The notes: generated by a model not told the origin, from the letters alone. A stretch of 64,000 nt of DNA from Planctomycetota bacterium (GCA_028280485.1 JANQLS010000057.1:56327-120326), one strand, 5' to 3'; shown: positions 8,695-18,343, counted from the stretch's first letter. Program-made: numbers and translations.

Positions 8695-9654
8695 TCATGC
8701 CTTCAAAAGCACTTTTAAGACTCCCTTTTGTTTACTGTAATCAAAAGCATCGAGAGCTGATTTTAAAGGGTAGGTCTTTTCCTTAAGGTAAGACAAATCG
8801 ATCTTAGAGTTTTGAATTAAATTAAGTGCAGGAGCAAAGGGACCACAACGCGAACCGACGATAGTGATCTCATCGACTGTAAGAAACGTGGCATCTATAT
8901 TTAATTTTCCGGGGTAAGTACTTTTAAGAACCAAAGTACCCGTCGGCTTTAAAGCCGTTCTCGCGATCTCAAACCCCGCTGAGTTCCCGGTACACTCCAC
9001 ACTCTTATCAAAAGTGCGACCATCAAGATCGGTATTCGTGGTCGTACGAATGCCTAACCTTTCTAAATGACTCAGTTTTTTCTCGTGTCGCCCTAAGACC
9101 AACAAGTCACACCCAGTTAAATTTAGAACTTGGGAAATCAATTGACCTAATTTACCATCCCCAACAACTATGACTCTTTGCGTGGGTTGAATTTGGATTT
9201 GCTCTAAAATTTCTAGAGCAGCCGCTATCGGTTCGGTGAAAACAGCATCTTCGTCTGAAACAGAATCAGGGACGAGATGAAGGTTGTCGGTGGGTAAGGT
9301 CAGGTACTCAGCGAAGGCTCCCGGCTGCTTCAGAATTCCCAGGACGGTTCGGTTTTTACAGTGGCGGGATAAATTAGCATGGCAGAGTTCGCACTTCCCA
9401 CAGGGAAGATTGATCTCTCCGACCACTCGCTTGCCAATAAGATCTTCCGGACCTTTTTCTACTTGGCCCACAAATTCATGGCCGAGAATTCCCTCATAAT
9501 CATACATCCCCGCAGCCAGATGATGATCGGTACTACAAATCCCAGCACTGAGGAGCCGGATGAGGGCTTCCCCTTCTTTTGGACTGGGGATGGGAAGGTC
9601 TTCACGGAGGCTGAGTTTTCCTTGCTCAAGCCACAGTCCCATCATCCTACTCAT
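8695..9654 (-). CDS. Zinc-dependent alcohol dehydrogenase (MDR family)
   Basis: 319 residues. The catalytic zinc site is Cys40 (GICSTDHH) with His59-Glu60 (GHEFVG). The structural zinc site has Cys85, Cys88, Cys91 and Cys99 (LPCGKCELCHANLSRHC). A Rossmann domain follows with VVGDGKLGQL. It should oxidise an alcohol or polyol with NAD(P); the EPIAAALEI stretch and the overall form resemble threonine/sorbitol-dehydrogenase-like members. Cytoplasmic. It begins 18 nt after the DUF1552 gene and is the last gene of the module A operon, the only one without an export signal. Confidence 0.9.
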   Translation of the reverse strand: MSRMMGLWLEQGKLSLREDLPIPSPKEGEALIRLLSAGICSTDHHLAAGMYDYEGILGHEFVGQVEKGPEDLIGKRVVGEINLPCGKCELCHANLSRHCKNRTVLGILKQPGAFAEYLTLPTDNLHLVPDSVSDEDAVFTEPIAAALEILEQIQIQPTQRVIVVGDGKLGQLISQVLNLTGCDLLVLGRHEKKLSHLERLGIRTTTNTDLDGRTFDKSVECTGNSAGFEIARTALKPTGTLVLKSTYPGKLNIDATFLTVDEITIVGSRCGPFAPALNLIQNSKIDLSYLKEKTYPLKSALDAFDYSKQKGVLKVLLKA

Positions 9655-9672
9655 GGTGAATGGATCATCAAT

Positions 9673-11076
9673 TTAGGCCAACAACTCGGTCAATGGACCC
9701 GTCTGATCTAAATCCTTCAAGTTGGGGTCGGCCATCCCAAAGCGTTCGGCGGGTGAGCCTGCGAGATTGAGAAGAGTCGTATAGAGGTTTGCCGTCGTCC
9801 GGTGACCGAGCAATCCGTAACCGGGATAATCGACGTAGCGACCTGCTTTTAACTTTCCACCGGCATCGCCGAGCATGACGAAGGGCCATTCCCAACAACG
9901 ACTGTGGTGACCTTCAGCTCCATCACTTAGGTAGATGATCACGGTGTTATCGAGCATGGTGCCATCCCCTTCAGGAATAGCCTCTAGCTTCTTAGCTAAG
10001 CGAGCGATGAGGTCGAAATGAAATCGTCGAATCATTTCGTAAGTTTCCGCCCAGGTCATACCGTTTTGACTTCCACCGTGCCCCGTATGGTGTTTCCCCT
10101 TCTTGAGACCTAAGCCAGTGAAACAAATATCGAAGTCACGAATCCCCGCTGCTGAAGACAGAGTGACGACATTCGTCAATCCGCTGATCAAGGCCGCAGC
10201 CGCCAAATCAAATTGAGCATCCAGGCGATCCGTTTCGACTTCCGAGGTGTACTTGTCGCTGGTAATGGGAGCGTGCTTACGAAGCGTATCTTTGATTTCA
10301 TTGAGTCGGGAGTGACGCTGACTCAAGGTATCAAAGGTCTTAAGGTAAACTGAAAGTTGATCTTTCTCCGGCCCTGCGAGTTCTTTTTCAGCCCGCTTGA
10401 TGTCATCTTTGATGAAGTCTAAGAGGTTACGCTTAGCTAAAAATTCTTTTTGAGCACTTCCACTGGCGACGCTCCCAAACAAAGCTCCCATCGCTTGATC
10501 GGGCTTGACGATGATCGGCAAGGGTTTGTCCCGACCAACGGCTGAAATGCTGTAGACCACACTGTTTTCTAAACGTTTAGAAATTCCGAGGCCCACGTGA
10601 GGGAAGATCCCCCCAATCTGTTGGGCTAAAGCTCCATCGATGGTCGGGCCGAGGATGGAGGTGGATTCTCCACTGGATCCTCTCCCTCCACCAAAAGCCC
10701 CGAGAGCCATGAAATTATTAGAGTGACCGCCACCGGCAACTTTTCCTGAAAGCCCTTGAACGATGGTGACTTTATCTTTCCACGGAGAGATGGCCGCGAT
10801 GGAAGAAGGGAGTTCTTTATCTTTAAGCGAAACATCCAAGAACTCTGAGGGACCATTGAGCGCCCGTTGATGGCGTCGCTTTCTTTTGACTCCAGAAGGA
10901 GCCAATTGTTCAGGCGGCAAGCCATTACTTTCAACGACGAACACGAATCGAGGAGCATTAGGGCCTTGGCCTCGAGCGCGTGCTTTCAGCTGCTGAACGA
11001 CGGGTCCAAGAGTGAGAGCTCCCACTCCTAAACCGGTCTTTCTTAAGAAATTTCTTCGCGTTGAATCAAATTGCAT
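9673..11076 (-). CDS. DUF1552 domain protein, Tat-exported (module A)
   Basis: 467 residues. The N-terminus STRRNFLRKTG plus a hydrophobic stretch is a twin-arginine signal. The body matches DUF1552 as I know it: RFVFVVESNGLPPEQ near the start, HSNNFMALGAFGGG, NVVTLSSAAGIRDF, TVIIYLSDGAEGHHSRC, and the ending LKDLDQTGPLTELLA. The fold appears related to DUF1501/alkaline-phosphatase-like proteins, but the reaction is unknown. DUF1552 genes typically pair with DUF1592 cytochromes, as here (94 nt apart, same strand). Its paralogue at 22467-23855 shares all these motifs and the same C-terminal signature. Confidence 0.92.
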   Translation of the reverse strand: MQFDSTRRNFLRKTGLGVGALTLGPVVQQLKARARGQGPNAPRFVFVVESNGLPPEQLAPSGVKRKRRHQRALNGPSEFLDVSLKDKELPSSIAAISPWKDKVTIVQGLSGKVAGGGHSNNFMALGAFGGGRGSSGESTSILGPTIDGALAQQIGGIFPHVGLGISKRLENSVVYSISAVGRDKPLPIIVKPDQAMGALFGSVASGSAQKEFLAKRNLLDFIKDDIKRAEKELAGPEKDQLSVYLKTFDTLSQRHSRLNEIKDTLRKHAPITSDKYTSEVETDRLDAQFDLAAAALISGLTNVVTLSSAAGIRDFDICFTGLGLKKGKHHTGHGGSQNGMTWAETYEMIRRFHFDLIARLAKKLEAIPEGDGTMLDNTVIIYLSDGAEGHHSRCWEWPFVMLGDAGGKLKAGRYVDYPGYGLLGHRTTANLYTTLLNLAGSPAERFGMADPNLKDLDQTGPLTELLA

Positions 11077-11120
11077 GGATCCCTCTCGATGAAATGAGTT
11101 TTAAAATCAATACTCAAATT

Positions 11121-11145
11121 GTAGCAAAAGACGCCAGTCTATTGG
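11121..11145 (+). repeat. 25-nt dispersed intergenic repeat, copy in module A
   Basis: Begins GTAGCAAAAGACGCCAGTCT and ends ATTGG. It lies in the 94-nt spacer between the DUF1592 and DUF1552 genes of module A, so it is inside the presumed operon transcript (in antisense orientation to it). Confidence 0.85.
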
Positions 11146-11170
11146 AAGAAACGCCTATAAAGACTTTACT

Positions 11171-13255
11171 TTATCCTCGAGTCCGATACAAAAACGAATC
11201 GCTCGAAAGAATAGAAGCCACCAAAGATTTAAAGCTCCCACCACTTTCTCTGTAGGCTTTCTGAGCTTCCTGAAGGCTTCGCCCGTCACCTAAATTTTCA
11301 TTCCTTCCGGTAAAGAAGCGGAAGACATGCCGAATGAAAACTTGTTCGACGCGCTCACTCTTAGCGAGTTTTGAAACGAAATCAACGGCATCATGAATGG
11401 GCTCAGCTATAAAGGTTGGGCTGACCAAATCAATCTTCCCCGTCGCATCCACCGGCTTTCCTTTTTCGACGGCTCGCCAACGACCGAAGTGATCGTAGGA
11501 TTCAAAGGGAAGCCCAACCGGATTCATCAACTTGTGACACTGCCAGCAGTATTCCTCTTCGGTGACTTTCATGCGATCCCTCAAAGTCTTCTCGGGGGCG
11601 TGCGGTAACTGCGCATCCACGGTGATCGGTAAGTCGGGAACTTTATTTCCGAGCAAACGTTCTCGCACCCACTTCCCTCTTAAAATCGCATGATTGTCGT
11701 CATTCATCGACCAAGCCACCAACCAACTGGGTTGATTGAGAATCCCTCTTCGCGTTCCCGCGGGAAGAGAGATAGGCTGTTGATCCGTCCACTTCCAATC
11801 GATCGGCAAACTGTAGGAAAGATGGATCTGGCTCTTTCCTTCGTATTGCGTGAGACGTTTCTTATTTGAATCATAACGAGTATTCACAAACGCCTTTTCG
11901 GTGGTCAAGAGCTCCTTGAGAACATCTTGATCTCGATCGAGAATCCAACGAATCAAATTGTCGGTATCACTCACCAAAACCCTGGCCTTATGCCCTTTAA
12001 ATTCCTCAGGATTTTTAAAGACCTCCGTCGCCTTTTCGTATTCGAAGAACTCTCTAAAGAACCGAAGGATTCTCGGCTTTCGGAGTTTCTCATTCTCAAG
12101 GATTTTAAAGACAAACTCTCGAATTCCCTCAGGAGTGTCGAGCTCCCCCTTCTCGGCACTCTTGATCAGTTCATTCGAAGCCCGCTGATCTAAAAGGGAA
12201 TAAGAAATCGCATCGGCAATTTCATTGGCACTCAAGCGTGCTCGCCCTTCAGAATTCAATTGGGCTCCAACTTCCGATCGGAATATCGATTCTGGAAGAA
12301 GATAAACGGCGGCCAAAGTGTACCTCACCGCGAGGGTTCGACCAGCATCTTCGATGTTCTTTTCGAGGAGCTTTAAAAATCGTTGTTCTTCCTCATCAGA
12401 AGCATTGCGACCCAGCACCCTTTTAAACTGATATTGGATCGCTTTTTTCTTTTCCTCGAGCCCAAAGGGTTCTTTGGGATCGACAAACTTGATGTAATCC
12501 TTCTTAGCTCCTGGCTTCAGCTTGACCTTGCCATTTTCGATCGTATAACCCGTGTGACGCTCGAGTATCGTTAAAGCATTACGAAGTAATTGAGAGGTCG
12601 TAGGCTCATCGAGTTCCGGCGCCCCCATATCTTTAAACAAAAATCGTGGATCAGGCGTGAAGGGATTTCCGATGAGATTCACAAATCCTTTGCCGTGTTC
12701 TTGGCGAATCTTTTCGTAAATCTCTCGGCTCAAACGACGCAGGCGAGGTTGAACTTCTAGCTTGGAATCGTTTTTAGGATCAAAGAGAAGTTCGTGAGGA
12801 ATTTCATTGGCATGATGCACTTGGATGCGCCGAGTGAAATTTCTCCGGGAGCGCTTCATCTCCGCCTTAATCCAAGCGAGCACAGGTTGAACTTCAGAGA
12901 GCTCCGGTTGATCTTTCCCCTCTGGAGGCATCTCTTTAGTTTCTAACTTATCTCGAACGACGGCCCACCGGGAAGCACTCGTAGAAAGCTTCATGTCTGG
13001 AGATAAGGTAAGGAGATTAAGATCGGCCTTCTTACGCTTTTCATTATGACAGGAGGCGCAATAATCTTTGATGAAGGATTGAACATGATCCTTGTAAGAT
13101 TTCATATTCACTTCAAAGGCTTTTTTATCAGCTTCCTCTAAGGCTTCTTTTCGCTTTTTTTCTTTCTTTTCGTCGAGAGCCTGAAGAGAGCTTCCCAAAC
13201 TAAAAATGAAGAACGCTACCAGAGCAAGGTGGAATACAGAGGAGAATTTCACCAT
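11171..13255 (-). CDS. DUF1592-family exported cytochrome c-type protein (module A)
   Basis: 694 residues with a signal peptide (residues 1-26). A charged Lys/Glu-rich stretch (28-50) is followed by the first heme motif, Cys66-Ala-Ser-Cys-His70. The central DUF1592 region includes FREFFEYEKATEVFKNP. The DUF1588 region holds GILNQPSWLVAWSMNDDNHA and a second CxxCH (CWQCH from residue 570). The C-terminal DUF1585 region is VEQVFIRHVFRFFTGRNE ... SSDSFLYR. It should be a periplasmic multi-domain heme protein of unknown redox partner. Its ATG overlaps the stop of the caspase-like/FGE gene by one base (TAATG), a coupled start. Confidence 0.92.
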   Translation of the reverse strand: MVKFSSVFHLALVAFFIFSLGSSLQALDEKKEKKRKEALEEADKKAFEVNMKSYKDHVQSFIKDYCASCHNEKRKKADLNLLTLSPDMKLSTSASRWAVVRDKLETKEMPPEGKDQPELSEVQPVLAWIKAEMKRSRRNFTRRIQVHHANEIPHELLFDPKNDSKLEVQPRLRRLSREIYEKIRQEHGKGFVNLIGNPFTPDPRFLFKDMGAPELDEPTTSQLLRNALTILERHTGYTIENGKVKLKPGAKKDYIKFVDPKEPFGLEEKKKAIQYQFKRVLGRNASDEEEQRFLKLLEKNIEDAGRTLAVRYTLAAVYLLPESIFRSEVGAQLNSEGRARLSANEIADAISYSLLDQRASNELIKSAEKGELDTPEGIREFVFKILENEKLRKPRILRFFREFFEYEKATEVFKNPEEFKGHKARVLVSDTDNLIRWILDRDQDVLKELLTTEKAFVNTRYDSNKKRLTQYEGKSQIHLSYSLPIDWKWTDQQPISLPAGTRRGILNQPSWLVAWSMNDDNHAILRGKWVRERLLGNKVPDLPITVDAQLPHAPEKTLRDRMKVTEEEYCWQCHKLMNPVGLPFESYDHFGRWRAVEKGKPVDATGKIDLVSPTFIAEPIHDAVDFVSKLAKSERVEQVFIRHVFRFFTGRNENLGDGRSLQEAQKAYRESGGSFKSLVASILSSDSFLYRTRG

Positions 13256-14835
13256 TATTTTCCCCCCACTTTCTTTAATGCGATTCTGAAGCCCACGTAG
13301 TTGTACTTATTTCTACCGGGTATAAAGTTTCTAAAGGACGATTCGCAGTAAAGTGGCATACTGCACCAGGCTCCCCCACGAATAATCGTTTTACCGTCTT
13401 TTTGAACTCGCTTAAGCGGATTCTTTCCTCCAGGAAGAACATCAGAATAATGGTCTGCGACCACTTCAGCGACATTTCCGTGCATGTCTCTTAGGCCCCA
13501 GGCATTCGGCCAGTAACTCCCAACTAAAGCGAGAGATTCACCCACTCCATCTTTCACCTTAGAATCCGCGTAATGAAAGTTTGGGTTTTCAGTTTTCAAT
13601 GATAAATCCGCAAAGTTACCGTACCGGGAAAGATCGCCTTGAGAATCACCAAAGCTAAACTTGGATTGGGATCCGGCTCGGCATGCGTACTCCCACTCCG
13701 CTTCCGTTGGACAGGTGTACTCCCAACCTTTAGGTAAGCGCCCTGCTTTCTTTTCTCGATCGGTTAACTTCTTACAGAAGTCGTTAATCTGCTTGGACTC
13801 CCCCACTCCCCAAAAAGGAGCGTTATTCGCGATCGTGAATCCTCGTGGAACGTTTTTCCTTAAGATCAGTTGGTACTCTCGTTGAGTCACTTCGTATTCC
13901 CCGAGCCAAAAGCCTTGAGTGATCTCGACGGCAACGGATTTACGGTCTTGAACACTCGGTGATTGGTGGTCGTTGGACCCCATCGTGAATGAGCCTTTCG
14001 GGCACCAGCGAAAAGACATTCCGCTCGAATTGACGAATAAATCTCCCGCCTGCTTAGCTTGACCGGGATCATCCACGGACTGATTCGTTAGAGCCTCTCC
14101 TAATGCAGAAGATGACTCTCCGAGGAGTTTCAATGACTTAAGTTTTTGATTGAGCTTTTGAGAGGCTTGAGGAATCGACCGTTCAAAATCCGAAAATTGA
14201 CTGGAGATCGCTTGAGCGAATGGGGAAGCTTGGTCGGATTTGAGTAAAGGAACAGCCGCATCTTGAGTTGAAACAAATCCCACCATTGCCCCGGGGGGTA
14301 CTTCCGTTTCGGTGAAACCATTTTGAATGTTGTCGGTTTCAGGCTTCAACGGTGAATCCCAAGCACAATCAAAAAATAAAATTGTGTGGCGAGCCCCGGA
14401 TTTCTCTTTGAGTGTTTTGAGGAGGTCTTCGAGTCGAACGCCTTTTGAACGATAATCATTTTCGTTCTTAGCCTGAAGGTCGACAGGCCTCAATATATTG
14501 TAAATTCTTTTTTGACGTTCGAGGTTCGCCCCGAGACCGTAGTAATAGATAAAACCAATCGAGTTGGTGGGCAAAGAGGTCACAAACTCTTCAGCGGTGG
14601 CTTTTAGCTCTTTCTGCTTCAAGTTTTCTTTTTTGAGAACAGAGAATTGCTTTTCCTTAAGAGCCTTCTCCAAAAGATCTAAACTCTTATTGGCCCCTTC
14701 GAGCTTTAAACCATCGTAATTCCAATTTCCAATCAGCAAGGCGTAACGGAGCCCGGAGGGTGGGGCTTCATCCGCTGGGAGGGCCACGTAGAATGAAAGA
14801 ATAGAAATTAGAACGTAGATGGGGACTAGGGGCAT
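13255..14835 (-). CDS. Exported caspase-fold (dyad lost) / FGE-domain fusion (module A)
   Basis: 526 residues with an N-terminal hydrophobic export segment (VPIYVLISILSFYVALP). Residues 28-260 follow the caspase-like peptidase C14 pattern: RYALLIGNWNY, then the YYYGLG block (97-102), where the catalytic His of 'Y.GHG' is Leu101. The strand LFFDCAWDSP (154-162) has Ala158 where DAC-R would put Cys, with a Cys one position earlier. Residues about 270-526 are an FGE/sulfatase-modifying-factor domain (GSFTMGSN, EYEVTQREYQ, PTEAEWEYACRAGSQ, DMHGNVAEV, RGGAW, YVGFRIA). Only one Cys (in MPLYC) fits the FGE active-site pair. First gene of the operon and probably a non-catalytic exported adaptor. Confidence 0.85.
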   Translation of the reverse strand: MPLVPIYVLISILSFYVALPADEAPPSGLRYALLIGNWNYDGLKLEGANKSLDLLEKALKEKQFSVLKKENLKQKELKATAEEFVTSLPTNSIGFIYYYGLGANLERQKRIYNILRPVDLQAKNENDYRSKGVRLEDLLKTLKEKSGARHTILFFDCAWDSPLKPETDNIQNGFTETEVPPGAMVGFVSTQDAAVPLLKSDQASPFAQAISSQFSDFERSIPQASQKLNQKLKSLKLLGESSSALGEALTNQSVDDPGQAKQAGDLFVNSSGMSFRWCPKGSFTMGSNDHQSPSVQDRKSVAVEITQGFWLGEYEVTQREYQLILRKNVPRGFTIANNAPFWGVGESKQINDFCKKLTDREKKAGRLPKGWEYTCPTEAEWEYACRAGSQSKFSFGDSQGDLSRYGNFADLSLKTENPNFHYADSKVKDGVGESLALVGSYWPNAWGLRDMHGNVAEVVADHYSDVLPGGKNPLKRVQKDGKTIIRGGAWCSMPLYCESSFRNFIPGRNKYNYVGFRIALKKVGGK

Positions 14836-14857
14836 TTAAATTCTCGGACTCAATCCT

Positions 14858-14882
14858 GTAGCAAGAGAAGCCAGTCTTTTGG
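14858..14882 (+). repeat. 25-nt dispersed intergenic repeat, copy upstream of module A
   Basis: A variant beginning GTAGCAAGAGAAGCCAGTCT, located 23 nt upstream of the caspase-like/FGE start. The surrounding gap 14836-15066 must also contain the promoter of module A; no confident -35/-10 pair is visible. Confidence 0.75.
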
Positions 14883-15066
14883 AGAAAAAATTTGAAGCGT
14901 TCTCAACCCATCTTTAGGAGATGAGTGAGCGAAGCGAACTTTCACGATAAAGCGGCCGATAGCCGCGACCATCCTTGCCGCTGGCGAATTTGGCCACACC
15001 TGGCGATATATCCTTAACTATTATTTACCCCTGAACCACGAAGGTTACACCCAAATCATAAACTTT

Positions 15067-18000
15067 TTATTTTTCTGCCTTTAGAGTCTCCATATAGGCG
15101 ACTAAATCCATGAGTTCTCGCTGGGTCATCAGTTTGTAGAGATCGCGGGGCATGACGGATTCGCGCAGGAGAGTTTCTTTGACAAGGTCGGTCCGATTAA
15201 AGGTTTGAACCTCCCCTTTTTCTGTAACCAAAGTTAAGACCTTATCCGTTTTTTCCCGGAGAACACCTGAAAGAACGAGCCCCTTTTTGGTGATCACGGA
15301 AACGCCTTCGTACCCATGACTCAATGCGATGCCGGGAAAGAGGATCGATTCCAACAAACTCGATCGATCTAACTTCCCACCGACCGACGATAGATCGGGC
15401 CCCACTTCCTTTCCCTGCCCATTCACCTTATGGCAGGTGATGCAATTTCCCTTAGACTTAAAGATGTGCCTACCACGCTGGGAGCTCCCTTTCATTTTTA
15501 ACAACTCCGCCATCGGTGGAAGCTTCTTTTGATCAAGACTTTGAGGCATGTTGAGAAGTTGACGGGCATGGTTAGCGATTCCCGAAAATCGACTACCGAT
15601 TAAAAGATCACCTGCAACATGATGGAGTTCGGGAGGAACTTTTTTTGCCTTGATCAGATTCAAGAGCTCTTTTTGAGTATCGATGGAATTCCCGAGGGAC
15701 TTAATCGCCACCGCCCGCATCGCAAGAGAACGATTTTCGTCACTTAAGATACGAACAAAAAAGGGAACGATGATCTTTCGAGAACGACTTTTCCCTAAAA
15801 GCTGAACTGCTTTTCTTGAATGGGGAGAGTTAGAATCGAGAGCGAGCGAGATGACTTTGTCGATCATCCCCCATAGATCAAGCAAAGTGACTCCCCGGTA
15901 AAGGAAGTCTTCATCTTCAGAAACTAAAAGCTTCTCTAAAAGAACATCCGCTTTTTCTTTCAATTGAAATTCGTGAAGTAAGTTTAAATATTCCCCCGTC
16001 CCCTCAGCTTCCTTTAGCCACACTTCCACAAGTGCCATAAACCGAGGTTCTTCTTGGGGCGGCTTCCCTCGGTAATGTCTACCAGCTAGCTTATAGTTTG
16101 GATCTGATTTCTCCCAGAGCGAGATCATCAAGTCTAAGAGGATATCATTTTTCTCAGCACTAAGATGAAAATCGAAGGCTCGGAAATACCGCAGGCGTTC
16201 TTTTGGAGAGATAGAAGGAAACTGAATCAGTAAAGCCAGAAGAGGAATCGCCTCAGGGGAACGGCTCCGCCAAATGATATCTCGATGAACTGAGTTCTTA
16301 AAATTCAGCGCTCCATTGATATCTAACCACGCACTAAAACATTCTTTCCATGCATCTTTAGCTCCGATTCCGAGCGCTTCCAAGTACCAACGATCTGTTC
16401 CATCGTGCTTCTGAGCTAACCTCGCCCAAAGGGGCGCTCTTCGGTCTGGCTCAATTGATCTAAGGGCAATCGCACACTCTCTTCTCACTTGAGGTGAGGG
16501 GTCATGGATGAGTTTTTGAACAATACTGAAAGTATCGAGATTCAATTGTCGAGCTAAACGTAAACCCAAAATCCGAATGTCCGAAGACTCATCCTGAATT
16601 GCAAGGTTGACGTAGTTTTGACCCCGCCCTTCTATTTTACCGAGAAGCCAAAAGGCTCGGGCTCGAACGATGGGATTCGAGTTCACGACTAATTCTTCAA
16701 GTTGCGGTTCTGCTTTTTCTTTTTGAGAAAACAAGAACTCCGAACTCAGGAAGCGAATTTCTTGATTCGGACTTTTTAATCCCTCGATAGCACCTGAAAT
16801 CGAATTAAAAGCAGATTTGATTTTCTTCGGAGTGTGTCCCTTAGGAGCCACGCGATAAATCCGCCCTCTTTGAATATCAGCTTGACGATGCCCCCCGACT
16901 CCCGGGTCGTACCAATCCGTAATATAAAGGGAACCATCCGGAGCTACGCTGATATCGATCGGACGAAACCAACGGTCTTTTTTAGATTTGAGTACAGGTA
17001 CAAATTTCCCCGAGTATCCTGCGCCCTTGGGGGTAATTAAATTCAAGTAAACAGCGTTTGTAACGGAATCTCCGTGAACAGGCATACCTTTAAACTCTTT
17101 AGGCAAAAGATCCCCCTCATAGATCGTGATTCCAGTCGGAGCTCCATTCCCCGTCACGATTAAATTAGGAACGACTCCAGGATCATTTTGATGAAAGTGG
17201 CGAGCGCTCACGTTTTCACTTTGCCCGGTTCGCGTTCTTTTCCAGTGATATCCGTTGAGCTCGTCACGGTAACCGTAGTTGCCATACTCCATGACATAAC
17301 TCATACGAGAACCCTGGTTCCCATCGTCATCGTTGTCGGTTTGCCAAACCGTTCCAAAACTGTCGACCGCGAGTTCGTAATTGTTCCTGAAGTTGTGCCC
17401 CAAAACTTCGAAGTTTGAGCCATCGGGATTACATCGAAAAACCATTCCTCCTTGATAAGGTTGGCGATTATCGAGAACCGCGTGACCGAAAACATCTTTA
17501 ATGACCTGTCCGTTTCGGTCGTACACCCCTTGCCCCGTATTGCCAAAATTCCAATAGAGTTTTCGATCGGGTCCGAATACGAACGAGTGCGCTGAATGAT
17601 CGTGCTCAGGGTGACCGGTCTTCGTAAATAATACTTCTTTCTTATCGGGCTTATCGTCTCCATCCACATCGCTAAAAAGGATCACGTTCGGAGAACTCGT
17701 CACGATGACCTTGGATCCTAAGACACAGATTCCCATCGCTGAATCGACGTCGAGCCCTTGATAGAAAACTTTTTTTGAATCGGCCCGGCCATCGCCATCG
17801 GTGTCTTCAAGAATGAGTATTCTGTCACCTTCTTTTCTTCTCCCCCGGTTGCGATGGTAATTCACCACCTCACAAATCCACACTCGCCCCCGATGATCGA
17901 TATCCAAATTGGACGGACTCAAGATCATAGGTTCGGAAGCAAATTGAGTGACTTCTAAACCGGGATAAACTTCAAAATCGCTGAGAGCGTTTTTTGGATC

Positions 18001-18090
18001 TCGAAGATCCTCTGCCTGAATTGAAGGGAACGAAAGCAGGAGGAAGCTAATAATAATCCTTCTACCCAGACTGTAGTTGATGGTGTTCAT
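15067..18090 (-). CDS. PVC-type heme-binding protein: dehydrogenase propeller, HEAT repeats, cytochrome c
   Basis: I choose the ATG at 18090, which gives a good signal peptide (MNTINYSLGRRIIISFLLLS, cleaved near IQA-ED); the frame extends upstream to ATG 18129 and TTG 18138. Layout: N-terminal membrane-bound-dehydrogenase-type propeller (LEVTQFASEPMILSPSNLDI, VWICEVVNYHRN, DGSLYITDWYDPGVGG), then HEAT-like helical repeats over the middle 450 residues. A C-terminal Pirellula/Verrucomicrobium-type heme domain follows, with CITCHKVNGQGKEVGPDLS about 125 residues from the end. Met ligand candidates follow in RESVMPRDLY. Periplasmic electron-transfer or sugar-oxidising role is likely for the family, substrate unknown. 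It sits alone between module A and the helicase. Confidence 0.93.
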   Translation of the reverse strand: MNTINYSLGRRIIISFLLLSFPSIQAEDLRDPKNALSDFEVYPGLEVTQFASEPMILSPSNLDIDHRGRVWICEVVNYHRNRGRRKEGDRILILEDTDGDGRADSKKVFYQGLDVDSAMGICVLGSKVIVTSSPNVILFSDVDGDDKPDKKEVLFTKTGHPEHDHSAHSFVFGPDRKLYWNFGNTGQGVYDRNGQVIKDVFGHAVLDNRQPYQGGMVFRCNPDGSNFEVLGHNFRNNYELAVDSFGTVWQTDNDDDGNQGSRMSYVMEYGNYGYRDELNGYHWKRTRTGQSENVSARHFHQNDPGVVPNLIVTGNGAPTGITIYEGDLLPKEFKGMPVHGDSVTNAVYLNLITPKGAGYSGKFVPVLKSKKDRWFRPIDISVAPDGSLYITDWYDPGVGGHRQADIQRGRIYRVAPKGHTPKKIKSAFNSISGAIEGLKSPNQEIRFLSSEFLFSQKEKAEPQLEELVVNSNPIVRARAFWLLGKIEGRGQNYVNLAIQDESSDIRILGLRLARQLNLDTFSIVQKLIHDPSPQVRRECAIALRSIEPDRRAPLWARLAQKHDGTDRWYLEALGIGAKDAWKECFSAWLDINGALNFKNSVHRDIIWRSRSPEAIPLLALLIQFPSISPKERLRYFRAFDFHLSAEKNDILLDLMISLWEKSDPNYKLAGRHYRGKPPQEEPRFMALVEVWLKEAEGTGEYLNLLHEFQLKEKADVLLEKLLVSEDEDFLYRGVTLLDLWGMIDKVISLALDSNSPHSRKAVQLLGKSRSRKIIVPFFVRILSDENRSLAMRAVAIKSLGNSIDTQKELLNLIKAKKVPPELHHVAGDLLIGSRFSGIANHARQLLNMPQSLDQKKLPPMAELLKMKGSSQRGRHIFKSKGNCITCHKVNGQGKEVGPDLSSVGGKLDRSSLLESILFPGIALSHGYEGVSVITKKGLVLSGVLREKTDKVLTLVTEKGEVQTFNRTDLVKETLLRESVMPRDLYKLMTQRELMDLVAYMETLKAEK

Positions 18091-18168
18091 ACTTTGACCG
18101 ATCGAGAACTTAAACAAAACGAAAACCATTGAATTCAATTCACAGTTTAATGGATAATGGAGAGGTAA

Positions 18169-18327
18169 TTCCCTTTAAAATTTATAACATTTCCCCTCCA
18201 CGATTCAGTAGAAAGTGATAGCCGTGCCTTCCATATTCGCGAAGGGGGTCACTCCGTTAGCCTCCATGATTGGGAACGATTTATCGATTTCTTAGACCAA
18301 CATTTGAAGAAATATAGATTTGAATGA
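18169..18327 (+). pseudogene. C-terminal remnant of an alpha/beta-hydrolase-like gene
   Basis: An open frame of 53 codons from a stop at 18166 to TGA at 18325-18327, with no usable start at its head. The reading DSRAFHIREGGHSVSLHDW followed by RFIDFLDQHLKKYRFE looks like the last strand-helix of an alpha/beta hydrolase, with the catalytic-His motif REGGH. No hydrolase core precedes it; upstream is the start of the HEAT-cytochrome gene on the other strand. I infer a decayed gene end left after a deletion or rearrangement. Confidence 0.6.
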
Positions 18328-18343
18328 TTCGAGGATAAAAGAT

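Noticed and set aside
9379..9711. 110-codon plus-strand frame
   Set aside because: Lies antisense to the alcohol dehydrogenase and the DUF1552 end; shadow of real coding.
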